Positions 16,134 to 24,782 of a stretch of 64,000 nucleotides of DNA are shown piece after piece. The notes beneath the pieces were generated by a model. It saw nothing but the letters and a program-made list of their open reading frames with translations. It did not search any database and had not been told where the DNA came from. Every line of letters starts with the position of its first letter. Position 1 is the stretch's first letter. The DNA lies in contig NZ_FUEZ01000004.1 of the NCBI RefSeq assembly GCF_900157365.1, positions 3,273,066-3,337,065 on the forward strand, in the 5' to 3' direction. Source of the DNA: Mycobacterium numidiamassiliense (GTDB lineage Bacteria > Actinomycetota > Actinomycetes > Mycobacteriales > Mycobacteriaceae). The translations under genes were made by a program, and so were the position numbers.

Positions 16134-17482
16134 AGACTCCAGGCCATCCGAAAAGTGTCGGCCAGTTCCTCTGCGCCCCGAGTGCCGTAGTGCTCGTGCT
16201 CGAGACGGCGGACCGCGACCACCATGTCGACCGCGGGGTCGCCCAAGATGCTGCGCAGGAGTTCCGAATTATCCAGTGCCGCAATCGCTTCTGCCTGAGA
16301 TTCGGACAGGCGTTGGATTCCGGCACGCTGGCGCTCGGATGCAGTGAGTTCGGCCGGATCTACGGTCGTCTCCGGCGGCAGTACCATGCTGTGGCGGATT
16401 CCGTCGAGTGCCAGCCCGAGGATCGCCGCCGACGCCAGGTAGGGGTTCGCCGACGGGTCGACCACCTTGACCTCGACATTGCCGCCATGTGGGGCGCCGG
16501 GGTTCGCTTTGATGAATCGCACTGCCGCTTCCCGGTTTTCGCTGCCCCAGCACACGTAGGCCCCAGCCCAATTACCCGGATGCATCCGCAACCCGGACAC
16601 GATCGATCCGCACAGCACGCCCTGGGCCTCCGGCAATCCGTGCACCACGCCAGACACGGCGCTCTCCCCCTCCGCGGTCATGCCTGCCGTTTCCGTTCCG
16701 CCGGAAAACAGCTGCGCGTCCGTTGTGGCCAACGAGAAGTGCTGGTGGGCACCGGATCCGACGCTGCCGGCAAACGGCACCGGCGACAGGCTGACGCGCA
16801 GCCCGTGGCGGCGGGCGGCGCGCCCGATGATGATTCGGGTCAGCACCAACTGGTCGGCGGCGGCGACCGGGGACAGCGGAGACAAAGAAATCTCGAATTG
16901 GTTGGTTCCGTATTCGGGATGGAGCTGTTCGATCCCGACGCCGGCCGTCGAGGCCGCGGCCATGACATCACGGACAAAGCCCTCATGCTCGAGCACACCA
17001 GCAAGCCCGTATTGCGCCCACAAGGTCGATGGCAGCCTGCCGCCGCCCGGATCGACCAGCACGAACTCGATTTCGTGGCCGACCCGCGCCCCGAGTCCGA
17101 CGTCCGCGAGCGCCGTCTCGATCCGGCTCAGCGTTCCGCGGCCACACATCGGTGCCGGTGTCCCGTCCTGCTCGAAGAAAGCGGCGGGCCCCCACGCCAA
17201 ACCGTCGCCGAGGATGCGCAACGCCGATGCGTCGATGCGGATGCGTTGATCACCGACCACGCCGACGTTGTCGGTAAAGGCGATACCGGTCTGGTCGATG
17301 GCGAAGGCATGCCAGGACGGGCTGGCGCCGAGGCCGGGGTCGGCGAACGCCGTGGTCCGCCCGATCGGCACGGTTTTGGCGAGTGTAAGCCCGGCCGGAT
17401 TGACGACGGTGCCGATGACGGTGTCGACGCCCTCCGCCTCGAGCTGCGCGATTGCCGCGGCGGCTGCGGGCGTGGCTGTCAT
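16130..17482 (-). CDS. glnA3: Glutamine-synthetase-like ligase GlnA3
   Basis: A 450-aa member of the glutamine synthetase superfamily, not the housekeeping GlnA1. ATP/glutamate-site motifs visible are RVGHEIEFVLVD, HPEYGTNQFEISLSP, GAHQHFSLA, and NPGAPHGGNVEVKVVDPSANPYLASAAILG. The N-terminal beta-grasp (residues 10-100) resembles GlnA3-type gamma-glutamylpolyamine ligases known from Streptomyces, so polyamine glutamylation is a more likely reaction than ammonia assimilation (inference). It is translationally coupled to the amidohydrolase. Confidence 0.88.
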   Translation of the reverse strand: MTATPAAAAAIAQLEAEGVDTVIGTVVNPAGLTLAKTVPIGRTTAFADPGLGASPSWHAFAIDQTGIAFTDNVGVVGDQRIRIDASALRILGDGLAWGPAAFFEQDGTPAPMCGRGTLSRIETALADVGLGARVGHEIEFVLVDPGGGRLPSTLWAQYGLAGVLEHEGFVRDVMAAASTAGVGIEQLHPEYGTNQFEISLSPLSPVAAADQLVLTRIIIGRAARRHGLRVSLSPVPFAGSVGSGAHQHFSLATTDAQLFSGGTETAGMTAEGESAVSGVVHGLPEAQGVLCGSIVSGLRMHPGNWAGAYVCWGSENREAAVRFIKANPGAPHGGNVEVKVVDPSANPYLASAAILGLALDGIRHSMVLPPETTVDPAELTASERQRAGIQRLSESQAEAIAALDNSELLRSILGDPAVDMVVAVRRLEHEHYGTRGAEELADTFRMAWSL

Positions 17483-17513
17483 CGCAGCCCTGACCGGTGG
17501 TCCGTTGTGACGG

Positions 17514-18008
17514 TTAGGCGCTGCTGGGCAGCGTCAGCTTGCAGGCCTGGCCGATATCGAGGGTGCGCAGGGTGCGACCCATGCCGACCCAGAGCGCGCA
17601 CGACAAAGCGAGATCGGCGATGAGCTCCTCGGAGAAGTGCTCATTGCAGCGGGCCCAGAAGTCTTCGTCGTCGCGCAGTTTGGCGTGTTCGGTACCGAAA
17701 CGGTGGGCGAACTCGGCCGCCAGGCGCTCCTGTTCGCTGTACCCCGGCCAGGTGCGCCATTCGAGCGCGTGCTCGTAGAGCTCTTCGTCGACGCCTGCGA
17801 CCTGACCGTCGGCATCGCGGGCGTTGAGGCAGACCACGCATTCGTTGTCGTGGGCGATCACTGCCCGGGCCAGCTCGCGGGTGCGCAGCGGTAACCGGCT
17901 TTTGGTGTAGACCGCCTGGCTGAAGTTGGCGATCGCGCCGCCGAGGTCCGGGGACTTCGTGGCCCAGCTGTAGACGTCGTCGTCAGCGAATGTTCCGATT
18001 CGGCTCAT
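17514..18008 (-). CDS. AhpD/carboxymuconolactone decarboxylase-like protein
   Basis: A 164-aa all-helical protein of the CMD/AhpD-like fold. The redox-type segment ECVVCLNARDAD has the CxxC pair but lacks the usual following histidine (CxxCxxxH). It may therefore not be a classical peroxidase partner. The longer frame to 18110 overlaps the MFS gene; ATG 18008 removes that overlap. It sits between the exporter and glnA3, both co-directional, where H37Rv has no gene in my recollection. Confidence 0.75.
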   Translation of the reverse strand: MSRIGTFADDDVYSWATKSPDLGGAIANFSQAVYTKSRLPLRTRELARAVIAHDNECVVCLNARDADGQVAGVDEELYEHALEWRTWPGYSEQERLAAEFAHRFGTEHAKLRDDEDFWARCNEHFSEELIADLALSCALWVGMGRTLRTLDIGQACKLTLPSSA

Positions 18009-18049
18009 GGCGTGATGGTACGCCCGCGCTCCGGAATTCAGGCAGGTAC

Positions 18050-20125
18050 CTAGGAGGGTCGGCCGCTGACCGCGGGTAGCGCAACCGTGCTGGGCGTGTC
18101 GTCGTGCCAATCCCGCTGGGCCAGAACACGATGCGCGATGTGCTCGAGGGCAACCTCAACCGCCTGTCGATCCGGCCTGCCCTGGTAATTGGGCGACCGG
18201 GACAGCTTGTCGACGATCCAGGCCAGCAGCAAGGAGTAGACGTAGTCGACCTGCTGGGTCCCGGCCGGGGTCAGCCACATCTTGTCGCCGTCCTGTTGTG
18301 CATAGCCTGTCGCGACTAGGCGGGCGAAGGTGGGCTCGAGGACTTCGAACGGTATTCGCATGGAGTCGCCGATGTCGGTGAGGCGGGCCGTCCCGTACAT
18401 CTGCCCGAAGCGGTAGATGCGCATCACGCCCCACAGCCCGGCGACGTCCAGCCGGCAATCCGGGCGCATCGCGATGCTGCGCAATCGCACACCGGGGTCA
18501 CCGCGCAGCATGCGCGCGATCGCGTTCTCCAGCAGCCGTTCCGGAGTGTCGGTGGTCGGCATCCCGAACCCGTCGCCCAAATCGACTGCGCTGTTGTGGA
18601 TCTCGCGCAGCGGTACCTCGCTCAGGAACAGTGCCAGGACAAACCCGAGCAGCGCGACCGGCGCCGCCCAGAGGAATACCTGGCTCAGTGATTCCGAATA
18701 GGCCGCCACAATGGGCGCGGCCACATTATGGGGTTGTCGGTGCAGGGCCTCCGGCGAACCGACCGCATCGGGGCGTACGCCGCTGGCCGCCAGTGCCGGA
18801 CCCATCCTGGTTTTCAGGAAGTTCGAAAACAATGAGCCGAATATCGCGGCGCCGAACGAACTTCCGATGGTCCGAAAGAACGTCACACCCGAGGTGGCGA
18901 CGCCGAGGTCTTCGAAATTCGAGGTGTTCTGCACGATGAGTACCAGCACCTGCATCGACAATCCGATGCCGGCCCCCAGGATCACGAGATAGATCGACTG
19001 CACCAGCGCCGAGGTGGCCGGATCCATCCGCGACATCAGCACAAAGGCGAGCGCCATCAATGCGGTGCCGGCGACCGGAAAGATCTTGTAGCGGCCGGTG
19101 CGCCCGACCAGGGTGCCGCTGCCGGTCGAGGTGATCAGCATCCCGACCACCATCGGCAGCGTGCGCAGGCCCGATGTCGTCGCCGAGACGCCGTTGACGT
19201 ACTGCATATAGGTGGGCAGAAACGTCATGGCACCCAACATTGCGAAGCCCACCACGAACGACAACACGCAGCAGACGGTGAATACCGGACTGCCGAACAG
19301 CCGCGTCGGCAGGATCGGTTGGGACACATGGCTTTCCACCCAGACGAACGCGACGAGCGCTACCGCGGCCCCGACGAACAACCCGATAATCGCCGGCGAG
19401 TCCCACGGGTACAGGGTGCCGCCCCAGCTGGTGGCCAGCGTCAGACCCGCGGCGCCCAGACCGACCAGAACAATCCCGGCGTAGTCGATGACCGGCTTGC
19501 TGGACGACGCCAGCGCCGGAATCGCCGCCGCCGCAACGAAGATGACTACCACCGAGACCGGCACGTTCACCCAAAACGCCCACCGCCAGGTCAGGTAGTC
19601 GGTGAAGTAGCCGCCGAGCAACGGGCCGACCACCGTGGTGACCCCGAAGACGGCGCCCAGGATGCCCTGGTAGCGACCGCGATCCCGAAGCGGTACCACC
19701 TCACCGATCAACGCGCTGGCGGTGACAGTGATCGCGCCCCCGCCGATACCCTGCAAGGCGCGGGAGCCGACCAACATGGCCATCGACTGGGCGAGCCCGC
19801 AGGACACCGACCCGATCACGAAGAACACCACGGCGGCCTGAAAGACCCGCTTGCGACCGAGCGAGTCACCAAGCTTGCCGACCAGTGCGGTGACGATCGT
19901 CGACGCCAGCAGATAACTGGTGACCACCCAGGATTGATGACCGGCGTCGCCGAGGTCGGCGACGATGGTCGGCAGCGCCGTCGCGACGATGGTTTGATCC
20001 AGCGCCGCGAGCAGCATCCCGAGCGCGATCGCTACGAAGATCAGGTTGCGGCGTCGCGGGCTGATCTGCTCGCTGCTCGATTCGGCGTCGGGCGCCGGAT
20101 GGGCTTGGGCTCTCGGGCTTGTCAT
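18050..20125 (-). CDS. MFS drug-efflux transporter, DHA2 family (Rv1877-like)
   Basis: A 691-aa exporter with about 14 membrane helices. Signature motifs are LDQTIVATALPTIVADLG (helix 1), GDSLGRKRVFQ (motif A) and GPLLGGYFTDYLTWRWAFWVNVP (motif C). A cytoplasmic C-terminal domain of about 180 residues (from about 510) has a winged-helix-like DMWLTP-type segment (GYAQQDGDKMWLTPAGTQQVDY). Long C-terminal tails of this kind occur in the mycobacterial Rv1877 group. Proton-driven export of drugs or metabolites is expected. It may share a transcript with the downstream CMD, glnA3 and amidohydrolase genes. Confidence 0.88.
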   Translation of the reverse strand: MTSPRAQAHPAPDAESSSEQISPRRRNLIFVAIALGMLLAALDQTIVATALPTIVADLGDAGHQSWVVTSYLLASTIVTALVGKLGDSLGRKRVFQAAVVFFVIGSVSCGLAQSMAMLVGSRALQGIGGGAITVTASALIGEVVPLRDRGRYQGILGAVFGVTTVVGPLLGGYFTDYLTWRWAFWVNVPVSVVVIFVAAAAIPALASSSKPVIDYAGIVLVGLGAAGLTLATSWGGTLYPWDSPAIIGLFVGAAVALVAFVWVESHVSQPILPTRLFGSPVFTVCCVLSFVVGFAMLGAMTFLPTYMQYVNGVSATTSGLRTLPMVVGMLITSTGSGTLVGRTGRYKIFPVAGTALMALAFVLMSRMDPATSALVQSIYLVILGAGIGLSMQVLVLIVQNTSNFEDLGVATSGVTFFRTIGSSFGAAIFGSLFSNFLKTRMGPALAASGVRPDAVGSPEALHRQPHNVAAPIVAAYSESLSQVFLWAAPVALLGFVLALFLSEVPLREIHNSAVDLGDGFGMPTTDTPERLLENAIARMLRGDPGVRLRSIAMRPDCRLDVAGLWGVMRIYRFGQMYGTARLTDIGDSMRIPFEVLEPTFARLVATGYAQQDGDKMWLTPAGTQQVDYVYSLLLAWIVDKLSRSPNYQGRPDRQAVEVALEHIAHRVLAQRDWHDDTPSTVALPAVSGRPS

Positions 20126-20193
20126 GCCTGCCTTCCGTCAGCGTCCGATGCTAACGCCGGCAGGAGGCCATCGCGGCCCAGCGATGTCCTCGG

Positions 20194-20682
20194 CTAGGCG
20201 ATCGAACCCGGCGGCCGGGAAACGCACTGCGCGGAGTACAGCTCCTCGCCCAGCTTGTCCATCAGCTGCAGCTGAGTCTCGAGGTAGTCGACGTGGTTCT
20301 CTTCGTCGGCGATGATCTTCTCCAGCAAGAAGGCGCTGGTGCTGTCCTGCTTCTCGCGGCACATGATGACGCCGGGCTTGAGGCGGTTCAGCACCTCGTA
20401 TTCGATCGCCAGGTCGGCCTCGAACTGCTCGCGCAGGGTCTGGCCGACGCGCAATGAGAAGAGGCGCTGGTAGTTGGGCAGGCCGTCCAGCAGCAAGATG
20501 CGGTCGGTGATCGCCTCGGCATGGCGCATCTCGTCGAAGGACTCTGCGCGGGTGTGCTCGGCTACCTCGGTGAAGCCCCAATTGTCCTGCATCTTGGAAT
20601 GCAGAAAGTACTGGTTGATCGCGGTGAGCTCACTGGTCAATTGCTCGTTGAGCAGACGCAGAACGTCCGGATCCCCTTGCAT
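20194..20682 (-). CDS. bfrA: Bacterioferritin BfrA
   Basis: A 162-aa haem-containing ferritin that stores iron in a 24-mer cage. The di-iron centre is complete: Glu18, Glu51, His54, Glu94, Glu127 and His130. Met52 is the haem ligand (SFDEMRHAE). Start ATG 20682 follows GGAGGAG. The gene is divergent from bfd, with two iron boxes between them. In M. tuberculosis IdeR activates bfrA and the small RNA MrsI represses it; a candidate MrsI lies at 54.7 kb in this window. Confidence 0.96.
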   Translation of the reverse strand: MQGDPDVLRLLNEQLTSELTAINQYFLHSKMQDNWGFTEVAEHTRAESFDEMRHAEAITDRILLLDGLPNYQRLFSLRVGQTLREQFEADLAIEYEVLNRLKPGVIMCREKQDSTSAFLLEKIIADEENHVDYLETQLQLMDKLGEELYSAQCVSRPPGSIA

Positions 20683-20846
20683 GATCACTCCTCCGGTGTC
20701 GGGGCTGGCGGGGCATAGCGCGGCAGGTGGGCTGGGCCGCAGCCCACCATGCAGGCGTAGCAGCACTTTGCCACGCAAATTTGAATTGTTCCAGCAAGGT
20801 TTGGCTGCACTCAGTGGCTCGCGCGGCTCGACTACGTCACACAAAC

Positions 20847-20889
20847 TTAGGTTAGCGTCCACTAACCTATGTAGGTTAGACTCCACTAA
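20847..20889. promoter_or_regulatory. Tandem IdeR iron boxes between bfrA and bfd
   Basis: Two direct 19-bp elements, 20847-20865 (TTAGGTTAGCGTCCACTAA) and 20871-20889 (GTAGGTTAGACTCCACTAA), match about 14 of 19 positions of the IdeR consensus. Between them CTAACCTATGTAGGTTAG forms a perfect palindrome. Tandem boxes are known before M. tuberculosis bfrA, where IdeR activates transcription; the boxes here could also serve bfd. Confidence 0.8.
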
Positions 20890-20934
20890 CATGAGGCCTG
20901 TTCGGGCTACTGCCCTACTGCGCGGGGTGCGCTG

Positions 20935-21120
20935 ATGTACGTATGCCTGTGCGTCGGCGCCACCACTCAAACGGTGTCCGACGCCGTCGCGCAGGGCGCA
21001 TCCACCTCGAAAGAGATCGCCGCGTTGTGCGGCGCCGGCGGGGACTGTGGCCGCTGCCGGCGCACCGTGCGGGCCATCCTCGCCGCGTCGGCCGAACTCG
21101 AGCCGGCGGCAACGCACTAG
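20935..21120 (+). CDS. bfd: Bacterioferritin-associated ferredoxin
   Basis: A 61-aa [2Fe-2S] protein with the Bfd four-cysteine pattern: CLC at residues 4-6 and CGRC at 38-41. The fold segment is VSDAVAQGASTSKEIAALCGAGGDCGRC. Bfd binds bacterioferritin near its haem and passes electrons inward so stored iron is released as Fe(II). It is transcribed away from bfrA under the shared iron boxes, matching opposed storage and release roles. H37Rv lacks an annotated gene here as far as I recall. Confidence 0.88.
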   Translation: MYVCLCVGATTQTVSDAVAQGASTSKEIAALCGAGGDCGRCRRTVRAILAASAELEPAATH

Positions 21121-21148
21121 CCGGTCGCGAGACCGCTCGGACCCGGCA

Positions 21149-21907
21149 TCAATTCTTTTTCCGCCCGGTGAAGTCGGCCAAGGCCGCGGCATTGGCCTGG
21201 GTGCCCATCAACTCGGCGAAGTGAGCATTTTCCCGAGCGGTCGCCGCCGCGATCTCCGGACGGACCGGTTCGACCATGGTGTGCTTGACCGCCATCAGGC
21301 TCGAAATAGGCCGGGAGGCAAGGATTTCGGCGTGTCGACGCGCCTCGGGGAGCAGTTCGTCCGGCTCGCAAACCCGCCAGACCAGGCCCATCCCCAGCGC
21401 CTCCTCGGCGCTGACCCACTCCGAGGACATCAGCAGCCACGCCGCGTTCTGCCGCCCCACCAACTGCGGCAGCAGATACGACGACGCCGCTTCCGGTGCC
21501 ACACCGAGGCTGGTGAAGGGACACTTCAACCGCGCCGTCGACGACATGAATGCCAGATCCGCGTAGCCGAGAATGGTTGCGCCGATGCCCACCCCGACAC
21601 CGTTGACCGCGCAGATCAGTGGCTTGGGAAAGGCGCTCAGCGCGTCGATCAGGCCGCGGAATCCGTACTTGCCCTCGCTGAAGTCCGGGTCGGTGATGCG
21701 TGCCTGCATTTCGGCGAGATCGGTGCCGGCGCTGAATCCCCGCCCGGTGCCGGTGAGCAGTACGACCGCCACCTCCGGGTCCTCGGCGGCGGCCAACAGC
21801 GCCTCGGCGGTGGCGTCGTAAAGGGCTTCGTTGAAGGCGTTGAGCGCATCGGGGCGGTTCAGCGTCAGTGTGCGAACCCGGTTGTTGTCGTCGATCTGCA
21901 GCGTCAC
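21149..21907 (-). CDS. Enoyl-CoA hydratase/isomerase family protein
   Basis: A 252-aa crotonase-fold enzyme. The oxyanion-hole segments GRGFSAGTDLAEM (residues 58-70) and NGVGVGIGATILGYADLAFM are present. The substrate-side segment is SLGVAPEAASSYLLPQLVG, where the Glu of PEAA occupies the family's second catalytic-Glu area. It likely hydrates or isomerises enoyl-CoA; chain length is unknown. It converges with bfd, leaving a 28-bp gap. Confidence 0.87.
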   Translation of the reverse strand: MTLQIDDNNRVRTLTLNRPDALNAFNEALYDATAEALLAAAEDPEVAVVLLTGTGRGFSAGTDLAEMQARITDPDFSEGKYGFRGLIDALSAFPKPLICAVNGVGVGIGATILGYADLAFMSSTARLKCPFTSLGVAPEAASSYLLPQLVGRQNAAWLLMSSEWVSAEEALGMGLVWRVCEPDELLPEARRHAEILASRPISSLMAVKHTMVEPVRPEIAAATARENAHFAELMGTQANAAALADFTGRKKN

Positions 21908-21945
21908 GGCTGCAGCCTAGCGCTGCGACGATGCCGCGCCGCAGC

Positions 21946-22389
21946 TCACCCGTTGCTGTAGACGCGGGTGGGCGCGATCAACACCACGCCGCGTCGCTCG
22001 TCGGCCATCACCCGGTCGTACTCATCCCAGTCGTCGTGGGTGCCGCCCGCGGAGCTGAACACCTCGCGCAGCAGCAGCCGCAACTGGTCGGGGCCGGCCA
22101 GCCACGATTGCGGGTCCTCCGGGCCGGCCAGCTCGGCGCGGCCCTCGACCGTCGCCCACTGCCAGCCGTTGCGGAAGGTGACGGCCAGCTGCGGCCGGGC
22201 CCGCAGGTTGGCGAGCTTGACCTTGCCGTAGGTGGTGAAGCCCAAGACGGGCTCCCCCGTCGCCGGGTGCGGCAGCAGGCCGACGTTGACCAGCGACGCC
22301 TGCACGGTCTGATCGGCGCGCACGGTGGAGATCACCGCGAGCCCGCTTTCCGCCGCGGCCAGCGCCACGGCCTCGTTGAGTGTTGTCAT
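21946..22389 (-). CDS. PNPOx-fold protein, F420/flavin type (Rv1875-like)
   Basis: A 147-aa split-barrel protein starting MTTLNEAVALAAAESGLAVISTV. The pyridoxamine-oxidase-like core has the strands VQASLVNVGLLPHP and VLGFTTYGKVKLANLRARPQLAVTF. Such proteins often use F420 or FMN in mycobacteria; the reaction here is unknown. ATG 22389 fits the family start; the longer frame to 22470 overlaps the next gene. It is 10 bp downstream of the Rv1874-like gene, probably one transcript. Confidence 0.82.
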   Translation of the reverse strand: MTTLNEAVALAAAESGLAVISTVRADQTVQASLVNVGLLPHPATGEPVLGFTTYGKVKLANLRARPQLAVTFRNGWQWATVEGRAELAGPEDPQSWLAGPDQLRLLLREVFSSAGGTHDDWDEYDRVMADERRGVVLIAPTRVYSNG

Positions 22390-22399
22390 CTGTTGCCCC

Positions 22400-23101
22400 T
22401 CAGGTGTGAAAAGGCGTCTTGAACACGTAGCGGCTGGTGGGCACCGTGTCGATGTTCTCGTTTGCGCCAAATGCGGTTGTGCTGGCGATCATCTGGCTCA
22501 AGCGGTCCTGCAGGTCGGCATCATCGGCAGCGCCGAAGAATGCCTTGAGATCGGTGATCGCCTCCGGGGGGAACAACTCCTCGACGATGCCGGCGATTCC
22601 CGGTGCGCCCGGGGTGAGTGCGCGCACCACCCAGTTCTGCGTGTAGCCGAATATTGACTGCGTCTCGATGGCCACCGACGTGTGGTGACCTTGCCAACGG
22701 CTCAGCCAAGTCGCCTGGTCCAGTTCGGCGGGCCGGCGCAGCAGGGCAATGTTGGCCAAACCCGTTGTCCGAGAACCGGGTTCGACCGCAGGCGCGAGCA
22801 GCGGAATCGATTCGGTCACCAGGTATGCGGCTAGTTGCTCGCATTCGCCGGCGAGTAGGTCCAGCGCCGCGGTCATCTGGTCGCCGTAGCACTGCTGGGT
22901 CCACAGGCTGACCACCGCGGCGGCGGGCGGGTCCAGCAGCGTCAGCGTCATCAGCGAGTGGCGCACCGCGTCGTCACGGACATTGATCGACAACCCCGCA
23001 ACGCCCAGCCCCAACAGCGCGTCGGCGACGGGACCTCGTTGGCGGGCACACCACTCCTCGCTCGAGTCGGTGCGCATCAGGACGGCGATGACCTTCTCCA
23101 T
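22400..23101 (-). CDS. Conserved hypothetical, EthD/dabb-like (Rv1874-like)
   Basis: A 233-aa protein. Two ferredoxin-like halves are suggested by repeated patterns (KVIAVLMRTDSSEEWCARQRGPVADALLG and LRRPAELDQATWLSRWQGHHTSVAIETQSIFGYTQNWV), each of the EthD/dimeric alpha-beta-barrel type. No catalytic residues can be assigned. It is co-directional with the Rv1875-like gene and divergent from nothing close; oxyR ends 30 bp upstream on the same strand. Confidence 0.72.
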   Translation of the reverse strand: MEKVIAVLMRTDSSEEWCARQRGPVADALLGLGVAGLSINVRDDAVRHSLMTLTLLDPPAAAVVSLWTQQCYGDQMTAALDLLAGECEQLAAYLVTESIPLLAPAVEPGSRTTGLANIALLRRPAELDQATWLSRWQGHHTSVAIETQSIFGYTQNWVVRALTPGAPGIAGIVEELFPPEAITDLKAFFGAADDADLQDRLSQMIASTTAFGANENIDTVPTSRYVFKTPFHT

Positions 23102-23131
23102 GGGCTGAACTTACCTGCGCCGCCGCCGGCA

Positions 23132-24067
23132 TCAGACAACCAGTCGTACCTCCTGATCGGTGCGGATCGACTCACCGATGATCTCGGCGAGTCGCCCGTA
23201 GGATTCGTCGCGACCGCTCGAGGACCGAAACACCAAACCGATGCGCCGCCCCGGCCGCGGAGTCGCAAACCGAGCCAGGCCGAGCCGGCTGCGCGCTGCC
23301 TCGACGGGCGCGGCGGTCTGCGGAATCAGTGTCACGCCCAATCCGCCTGTCACGCATTGCACCGCGGTCGCCAGCGATGCTGCCCGGGTATCGGCGAGTT
23401 CGGCTCGCACCCCGGCCTTTTGGCAGACGTCCAGGGCTTGGTCGCGCAGGCAGTGGCCTTCGTCCAGCAACAGCAGCGGCAAATCCGCCAACGCCGCGGC
23501 CGGCACCCGCTGCTTGCCCGACAGCGGGTGCCCTGGCGGGACGGCCAGCAGGAAATCCTCGTCATAGATTCCAATCTCGGTGATCCCGCCTGCGTCGGCG
23601 GGCAACGCGATCAGGGCCGCGTCCACTGCGCCGTCACGCAGCGCGGCCAGCAGTCGCTCCGTCTGGTCCTCGATCACCCGCAGGGTCAGTTCGGGCAGCC
23701 GAGTCGCCAGCCCGGCCAGCACGCTGGGCAGCACGTAGGGCGCGACGGTGGGAATCAGGCCCAGGCGCAGGCTGCCCTGCAACGGATCGGACGTTCCGGC
23801 CGCGGCGGCACTGAACGTGTCGGCGGCGTCGACCACCGCCTGGGCCAGCGGCAGGAGTTGCATACCCTCGGCCGTCACCCGGACGCGCCGTGTCGATCGC
23901 TCGACGAGCCGGGTGCCCAGGCCGGTCTCGAGCGCGGCTAGCGCCTGGGACAGAGTAGACTGGCTGACTCCGAGAATTGTTGCCGCACTGCCGAAATGGT
24001 GCTTCTCGGCCACCGCGACAAACGCCCGCAGCCCGGCGAGCGTCGGCTGAAAACTCTTATCGGTCAT
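23132..24067 (-). CDS. oxyR: OxyR peroxide-sensing LysR regulator (intact)
   Basis: A 311-aa LysR-family regulator. The helix-turn-helix covers residues 8-65 (HHFGSAATILGVSQSTLSQALAALETGLGTRL). The redox cysteines are in LLLDEGHCLRDQALDVCQKAG, the two-cysteine OxyR sensor. It is divergent from ahpC, 102 bp away. In M. tuberculosis oxyR is a multiply mutated pseudogene; here the frame is complete, so inducible peroxide control of ahpC is likely retained. Start ATG 24067. Confidence 0.93.
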   Translation of the reverse strand: MTDKSFQPTLAGLRAFVAVAEKHHFGSAATILGVSQSTLSQALAALETGLGTRLVERSTRRVRVTAEGMQLLPLAQAVVDAADTFSAAAAGTSDPLQGSLRLGLIPTVAPYVLPSVLAGLATRLPELTLRVIEDQTERLLAALRDGAVDAALIALPADAGGITEIGIYDEDFLLAVPPGHPLSGKQRVPAAALADLPLLLLDEGHCLRDQALDVCQKAGVRAELADTRAASLATAVQCVTGGLGVTLIPQTAAPVEAARSRLGLARFATPRPGRRIGLVFRSSSGRDESYGRLAEIIGESIRTDQEVRLVV

Positions 24068-24169
24068 GCCTATCAGTATAGTGCGATATATCACCTTTAC
24101 TTCAGATGCCCCTCACGGCATCATGGTTTATTGACGGCTAATCTTGAAAAGATCCAATTAAGGAGTGGT
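24068..24169. promoter_or_regulatory. Divergent oxyR-ahpC control region
   Basis: Just before the oxyR start are two inverted elements: CTAT-cagt-ATAG (24070-24081) and the perfect palindrome GATATATC (24085-24092). They resemble the OxyR-bound sequence described upstream of ahpC in other mycobacteria. Toward ahpC the spacer is AT-rich with TAATCTT and ends with the ribosome site AAGGAG (24160-24165). Confidence 0.6.
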
Positions 24170-24757
24170 ATGTCTCTGTTGACAATCGGCGACCAGTTCC
24201 CCGCCTACGAGCTGACCGCGCTGGTCGGTGGCGACCTGTCGAAGATCGATGCGCAGCAACCCGGTGACTACTTCAGCACCATCTCGGGCGACGACCACCC
24301 CGGCAAGTGGCGGGTGGTGTTCTTCTGGCCGAAGGACTTCACCTTCGTGTGCCCGACCGAGATCGCGGCGTTCGGCAAGCTCAACGACGAGTTCTCCGAC
24401 CGCGACACGCAGGTTCTCGGTGTGTCGGTCGACAGCGAGTTCGTGCACTTCAACTGGCGCGCGCAGCACGACGACCTCAAGAAGCTGCCGTTCCCGATGC
24501 TGTCGGACATCAAGCGGGAGCTCAGCTTGGCGACCGGTGTGCTCAACGCCGATGGTGTGGCCGACCGGGTGACCTTCCTCGTCGACCCCAACAACGAGAT
24601 CCAATTCGTCTCGGCGACAGCCGGATCCGTCGGCCGCAACGTCGACGAGGTGCTGCGTGTCCTGGATGCCTTGCAGTCCGACGAGCTGTGCGCCTGCAAC
24701 TGGCGTAAGGGCGACCCGACGCTGAATGCCGGCGAACTGCTCAAGGCGTCGGCGTAA
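24170..24757 (+). CDS. ahpC: Alkyl hydroperoxide reductase AhpC
   Basis: A 195-aa 2-Cys (three-cysteine mycobacterial type) peroxiredoxin that reduces peroxides and peroxynitrite. The peroxidatic Cys61 lies in FVCPTE and the resolving pair CAC near residue 174. The length equals M. tuberculosis AhpC. It is reduced by AhpD, encoded 25 bp downstream. AAGGAG precedes ATG 24170. The locus lies between Rv1874- and Rv1873-like genes, whereas H37Rv keeps it at Rv2428. Confidence 0.96.
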   Translation: MSLLTIGDQFPAYELTALVGGDLSKIDAQQPGDYFSTISGDDHPGKWRVVFFWPKDFTFVCPTEIAAFGKLNDEFSDRDTQVLGVSVDSEFVHFNWRAQHDDLKKLPFPMLSDIKRELSLATGVLNADGVADRVTFLVDPNNEIQFVSATAGSVGRNVDEVLRVLDALQSDELCACNWRKGDPTLNAGELLKASA

Positions 24758-24782
24758 GTCCGCGTCTGATCTGGAGGTTGTG

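Noticed and set aside
20847..20889. Reading the central CTAACCTATGTAGGTTAG palindrome as the only iron box
   Set aside because: Its half-sites face outward relative to the IdeR consensus; the two direct 19-mers fit better, so the palindrome is probably a by-product of their spacing.
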